Source: Stichopus chloronotus (taxonomy: Eukaryota > Echinodermata > Holothuroidea > Aspidochirotida > Stichopodidae). Taken from it: 64,000 bases of DNA. Under the pieces are notes generated by a model, which saw only the letters and a program-made list of their open reading frames with translations, made no database searches and was not told the DNA's origin. How positions within the stretch are numbered: the first letter of the stretch is position 1; each line of letters opens with the position of its first letter. The stretch lies in assembly GCA_021234535.1 (NCBI GenBank), contig CM037850.1, positions 18,027,990 to 18,091,989 on the forward strand, read 5' to 3'. The position numbers were made by a program, and so were the translations under genes. This document shows positions 60,198 to 64,000 of the stretch, piece after piece.

Positions 60198-60510
60198 TGA
60201 GGGTTCCCAGTTCATTCGTCAGATGGGCCAGAGCACTATTTGAAATGAATTTGTGGGCCACTAACTACAACAGTCTTCATATTCATGCTGTATAGTAAGC
60301 AGAGAGGTATGAATGGTTACCGTGTCTCGTAGCGAAAATTTTTTGAACTAAGGTTGTTCTCAGATGGTAAGGTCTAGATGGCCATTTTGAGGCAAAACAT
60401 TAAAATGAAATATTAAAACTAACAACAGGCTGATACTTTACCTTGGTGAGCTGGATTTAATTGTCTTGATGGGCCCTATCTGGTTTGCCGGCCGCCATTT
60501 AGGAACAGTG
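60198..60510. mobile_element. Degenerate hAT-like element (about 313 bp)
   Basis: The left end (TGAGGGTTCCCAGTT) and the reverse complement of the right end (CACTGTTCCTAAATGG) are diverged forms of the CAGGGGTTCCCAAA-type end common in hAT MITEs. TCAGATGGGCCAGAG and GTGGGCCAC inside the left end, and GATGGGCCCTATCTGG with GCCGGCCGCCA inside the right, are also typical of that group. The flanking 8-mers GGTGTAAA and GGGTATAA are only partly alike, so the duplication is eroded. Confidence 0.55.
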
Positions 60511-63433
60511 GGGGGTATAATGTGTATATACCATTGAAGAAATCATATATGATAAAGCATTGATATCCTTGTTAAAGGCACCCAGTCCTAATCATTATAA
60601 CAAGTCTTTGATACCTGAGTTCCTAGGTTTTCCTATCCCCTCTTAACCTTCCCTTCTTCTTCCTACCCCCTTCCTCAGTTCTATCCATTACTAAATCACC
60701 AAATTAATCTCTTTAATACGCTTCCTGTCAAAAGAAAAAAAAAAGTTCCACAAGTTTTTCACATCAGAAAAGTCACTGACATGTCCTCCTTCCTATGTTT
60801 GCACACAAAGTTTCTGATCCTCTTTGATCAAAGGAGCAACCCGCTCTCTCACACCTCTTCTGTTTTAATTCTCTCTTCCGCCTCTTCTTTTTTCTTCATC
60901 GATATTTAGACACAACAATGTCCCCCCCCCCCCTACCGCTTGAATTCCTCACTTCCACACCAGCCTTCTCACAGCATTTATTTGAAAATAAATTTCTTCT
61001 TTTACAGATTTTTTACCTCCTTCCCAGCCTTCTCCTGACTTTCCTGAGTACAACAATAATCCACTCTGCTTACAAATAGTTCTTTCCCCCTCCTTTCCAC
61101 ATACCTTCTTTTCTGTCATGCATTGAACTCACCTATTTCCCAAAAGCTAGGTTGGTCTCTTCTTTCCACCAAGTCTTTTGTCTGATTACATTTTCAAGAC
61201 AGTTACATATCCCGTCCCTGTCCTTCAATCTACTCAGGCTGCTTGCTAATATTTTTCCCTCAGCGTGCACGTCTGGCTCAGTTTCATCTATTTTACCCTT
61301 TGAAATCATGGAGCAGTCCAACTGCACTTTTGACCAATCAGCTCACTCAGAGAGAAAGGAAAGCACCTTATTAAAGTTGTATTGTTGTATGAAGTAAAAT
61401 TGACACATTGTGACATGTTTGCCTGTGTGTGCAGTTGTCTGATAAAATTTCAGTGTTGTGACATGCAATTAAAGATCATTTGTAGGAACTATTAGGAACC
61501 ATTGTTTCTATATATTTTATTGTCTGCTCATACAAAAGAAATAAAAAGAAACAAATAAAAAAAAGAAGCTGCAATAAAAGTGAAGGAATTTGTCAGTACA
61601 CCAAACTCTAAAATAAGTTGGAATACAAAACAAAAACATTCGTAACTTTGCAGGCTGTTTTAGAATCCTTTACCAAACACAAAGATAAGAAAAAAGGAAA
61701 GAAAAAAAAGGATCTTGGTCATCTACGATCAAGATGTTTTGTCAGTTTCTTTGTCCATTCTTTCATTTTTTTTTTTTTTCTCGTTTTGTCATGTGTGTTT
61801 TTAGTTTGACGTTAATGAGACGACAAGTGGCTCAAAATTATAAATCTGTCAACCTGAGTTCCCGATGTATCCTCTGTCAGAGTTTTCAGGGATAAGTTCC
61901 TTGTTTTTTTGTCACCACAAAGGATGTGATTTTAATAAGGAAGTCAAAGTGTCTGCAGGAAGGGCACCTTCAGCGGAATATTTTTTATCTGCACCAGGAT
62001 CTTTGTTGAATCATCTTCTTTGTTCTTTATAGTGGAGGTATCTAGGGAATCATTGTTGGAGATCACAACTGCTGTCCGAGATTTCTGTTCAGAATTGAAA
62101 CACCCATTGTTCAGATTTTGTGATATAACAGACACAGACGCAGATAGAGTCTATACAGCAAGGAGGGTCCAGGACTGAACACCAGATTTGTTTTAATTTT
62201 GGAAAGAAACTCATCTGTCTGATATTCCAGATTCTGAAGCCCTACCAGCCATTACAGGCCAACTGGTGTGTTTCGCTTTCACTTCTTATCAAAGTTTGCA
62301 AGGAGCACAGATTGTGAACCAGCGATCTTTCACCTGGGATTCCTGGTCATGAATATGCATATATTTAACTTGAATCCCCAAGACAGAGCTGAGAGACCTC
62401 TTGTTATGTAGTCTTGCAGGGACCCCAGTGCCGTAGTATCACACGCACCGTGCGTCTTTTGTACAGAGCTGACTGGCGCCCTCTAGTATTCCTCGCTGAT
62501 TTCTGCTTCACACTTAGGGTCTTGTACATTTGTTCCCAACTGTCTTTACTATCTCTTTAGTTTATGGCCGATTTGCTTTGAAAATGTGAAGAAACCAATC
62601 AGATTTGATCATTAACTTCACACCCTAAAATTTCATGTTTTTTCATGATTTCTTCAAAGAGAACGACCAATCAGGGTGAACAGTTAACAAGCACTTGGAG
62701 GACACAAAATGGGGGACAATGCAATAAATCAAGCTACATGCCTGCAGACCCACTCTGTGGACACAGAGATGCTAGAAGTTGCAGAAGTTGGCCATTTTCT
62801 ATGCCCTATCATGTTAGAACCTTGTCAGTTTGTTATACATTATCACAGAGAACTGTATCCGAAATGGGTTGCTAGACTTTGGACTATAACTGAAGGAGAT
62901 GTATAATGTAGGCCTATAAATGTAAAAGGAGTAGATATATTCACCAATTTGTAGCAAATATCTCAAAGGAAAATGCAGAGGCGATGATGTATTAACATTT
63001 AATTTGTTGGTGTCAGAATGAATACCGCAAGTTAAGAACAACAAAACAAATGGCAGAACTTTCTGAATATTCCTTGAACAAGCTAAGGGTTGGTCTTGTT
63101 GCATGTCTTTCAGTACACGTAGCCAGTACTCCACTACATTGACCTTGTAATACCTGTACATACATGTGCATGTTTGTGTGCTGTGTGTTTGTTTACTTTA
63201 AGAAAACTTTACCGTACACTGAAGAAGCCTCATGAATTGTTTGTATTATTTATTTCTTGAAAGCCTTTAGAAGTTGTACAACAGTCTCTGTGGTTCTTCT
63301 TAACATGTGAAAGCTTTTAGCATTCATAAAATAGTAACCATTGATTCCTTTTTTTTTTTTTTGGTTGAAGTTTAGTGAGCATTGGTATAAAAAGAGAAAT
63401 CCAACATCGGTTTCTGTATCTCTAATTATCCTT
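60511..63433. other. No gene seen; strongly pyrimidine-rich block
   Basis: The top strand is C/T-rich from about 60610 to 61110, with a C-run at 60921-60932. A-rich and T-rich runs lie at 61560 and 61765-61780. Short frames at 61133-61397, 61618-61809, 62645-62906 and 62814-63161 lack recognisable domains. Confidence 0.5.
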
Positions 63434-63441
63434 CCCTAGAT

Positions 63442-63709
63442 CAGGGATGACCAACCCGGCAGCCCACAGAAGAAAAAATCCTCAGTGCCAAACACATCAT
63501 TGAATACTGTCAGGTAGGCCCGTATTTTCCCGTTACTTATCAGCAATACTATATTGAGATTATGTTATCGTGAATCAAGGTTTATATTGCTTGGAAGTCC
63601 TCAGAATTAAAAGTTTGAAATCAATAGCAAGGCGCCGGTCAAGTGCGGCCTGGATAATTTTTCATTTCTCATGTCTGGCCCGTTCAGTCAAAAAGGTTGC
63701 CCACCCTTG
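63442..63709. mobile_element. hAT MITE with perfect 8-bp target duplication (268 bp)
   Basis: The left end CAGGGATGACCAACC and the reverse complement of the right end CAAGGGTGGGCAACC match at 12 of 15 positions. CCCTAGAT lies immediately outside both ends (63434-63441 and 63710-63717), the 8-bp duplication expected for hAT. Inside, GGCCAGACATGAGAA and GGCCGCACTTGACCGGC (minus strand) resemble the CAGGGGTGGGCAA group of hAT MITEs known across animals. No coding content. The perfect duplication suggests insertion relatively recently compared with other elements here. Confidence 0.88.
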
Positions 63710-63717
63710 CCCTAGAT

Positions 63718-64000
63718 TGATGGATGTAAAAAGCATGAACGAATGACTAACCGTTCATCCTAACTATCCTATACCTTGTTAAAAGTTTCTGTATCTACTG
63801 CTAGTACTGTTGCATTCCTTATCCTAACAAGTACTTATGTTGTAAAATTTATGGCAATGAAAGTGAAGGAATTAAATTTACAGGAAGGAATTTCTCTGTG
63901 TTAACATTATATTACATTAATGTACCACTCAGTGGTAACAGGATTACAGCCACTGTAGAACCGATTTTGACGATCGAACGATTTTTCCTGTTAGCGTTCA
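63718..64000. other. No gene seen
   Basis: AT-rich DNA to the window edge with no open frame or repeat structure that I could support. Confidence 0.5.

Noticed and set aside
1..64000. CRISPR array, operon or prokaryotic defence system
   Set aside because: No regularly spaced identical repeats with unique spacers, no dense coding and no ribosome binding sites. The DNA is animal-type.

Overview
This is a stretch of nuclear DNA from an animal, most likely a marine invertebrate. It is A+T-rich by eye, has no dense open reading frames, and is full of short DNA-transposon relics, tandem repeats, microsatellites, and poly-A/T and poly-G runs. The transposon mix is a CR1/Rex1-type LINE, hAT, PIF/Harbinger-like, TTAA and TA elements, and a Helentron/'pearl'-like element with a (GACA)n tract. 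Together with the recurring octamer TAGGCCTA, this points tentatively to a deuterostome such as an echinoderm. That is an impression, not a proof. Nothing suggests a bacterium, phage or organelle: there are no operons, no ribosome binding sites and no rRNA.

No complete host gene can be demonstrated. The only long recognisable protein is a 440-codon reading frame at 4026-5348 (+), whose residues from about 75 onward are the reverse transcriptase and C-terminal region of a 5'-truncated non-LTR retrotransposon. Two other places look like decayed coding sequence of unknown identity: 579-960 on the minus strand with one frame break, and about 49915-50540 on the plus strand with several breaks. Three plus-strand segments have plausible splice signals (22436-22513, 42260-42349, 44802-44884). 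The last two have compatible phases and could be internal exons of one large gene, but all are weak calls. Most of the window is therefore probably intron and/or intergenic DNA.

Layout: 0.1-1 kb, a dispersed repeat and the minus-strand coding fragment; 4-5.5 kb, the LINE; 7.05-7.23 kb, a hAT-like remnant; 8.8-9.1 kb, copy 1 of a TTAA MITE; 11.1-11.8 kb, a foldback structure made of inverted minisatellite arms; 18.2-18.8 kb, a 145-bp tandem array; 21.4-21.6 kb, a PIF/Harbinger-like MITE; 22.1-22.5 kb, a 90-bp duplication and a weak exon; 26.6-26.7 kb, three consecutive hairpins; 29.3-29.6 kb, a probable solo LTR; 31.9 kb, a tRNA-like sequence; 39.1 and 39.6 kb, short tandem repeats; 41.75-42.1 kb, copy 2 of the TTAA MITE in the opposite orientation; 42.3 and 44.8 kb, candidate exons; 48.0-48.2 kb, a TA-flanked palindromic MITE; 49.9-51.1 kb, decayed coding sequence followed by a G-poor minisatellite; 53.0-53.7 kb, a striking 27/39/80-bp minisatellite; 55.2-56.5 kb, a Helentron/pearl-like element; 58.0 kb, a hairpin, and 58.5 kb, a second copy of the dispersed repeat; 60.2-60.5 kb, a degenerate hAT element; 63.4-63.7 kb, a hAT MITE with a perfect 8-bp target-site duplication.

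The window is best read as a record of several transposon families and tandem-repeat expansions. No new gene system is demonstrated. The most unusual structures are the foldback minisatellite, the minisatellite open in several frames, the pearl-like element and the triple hairpin.
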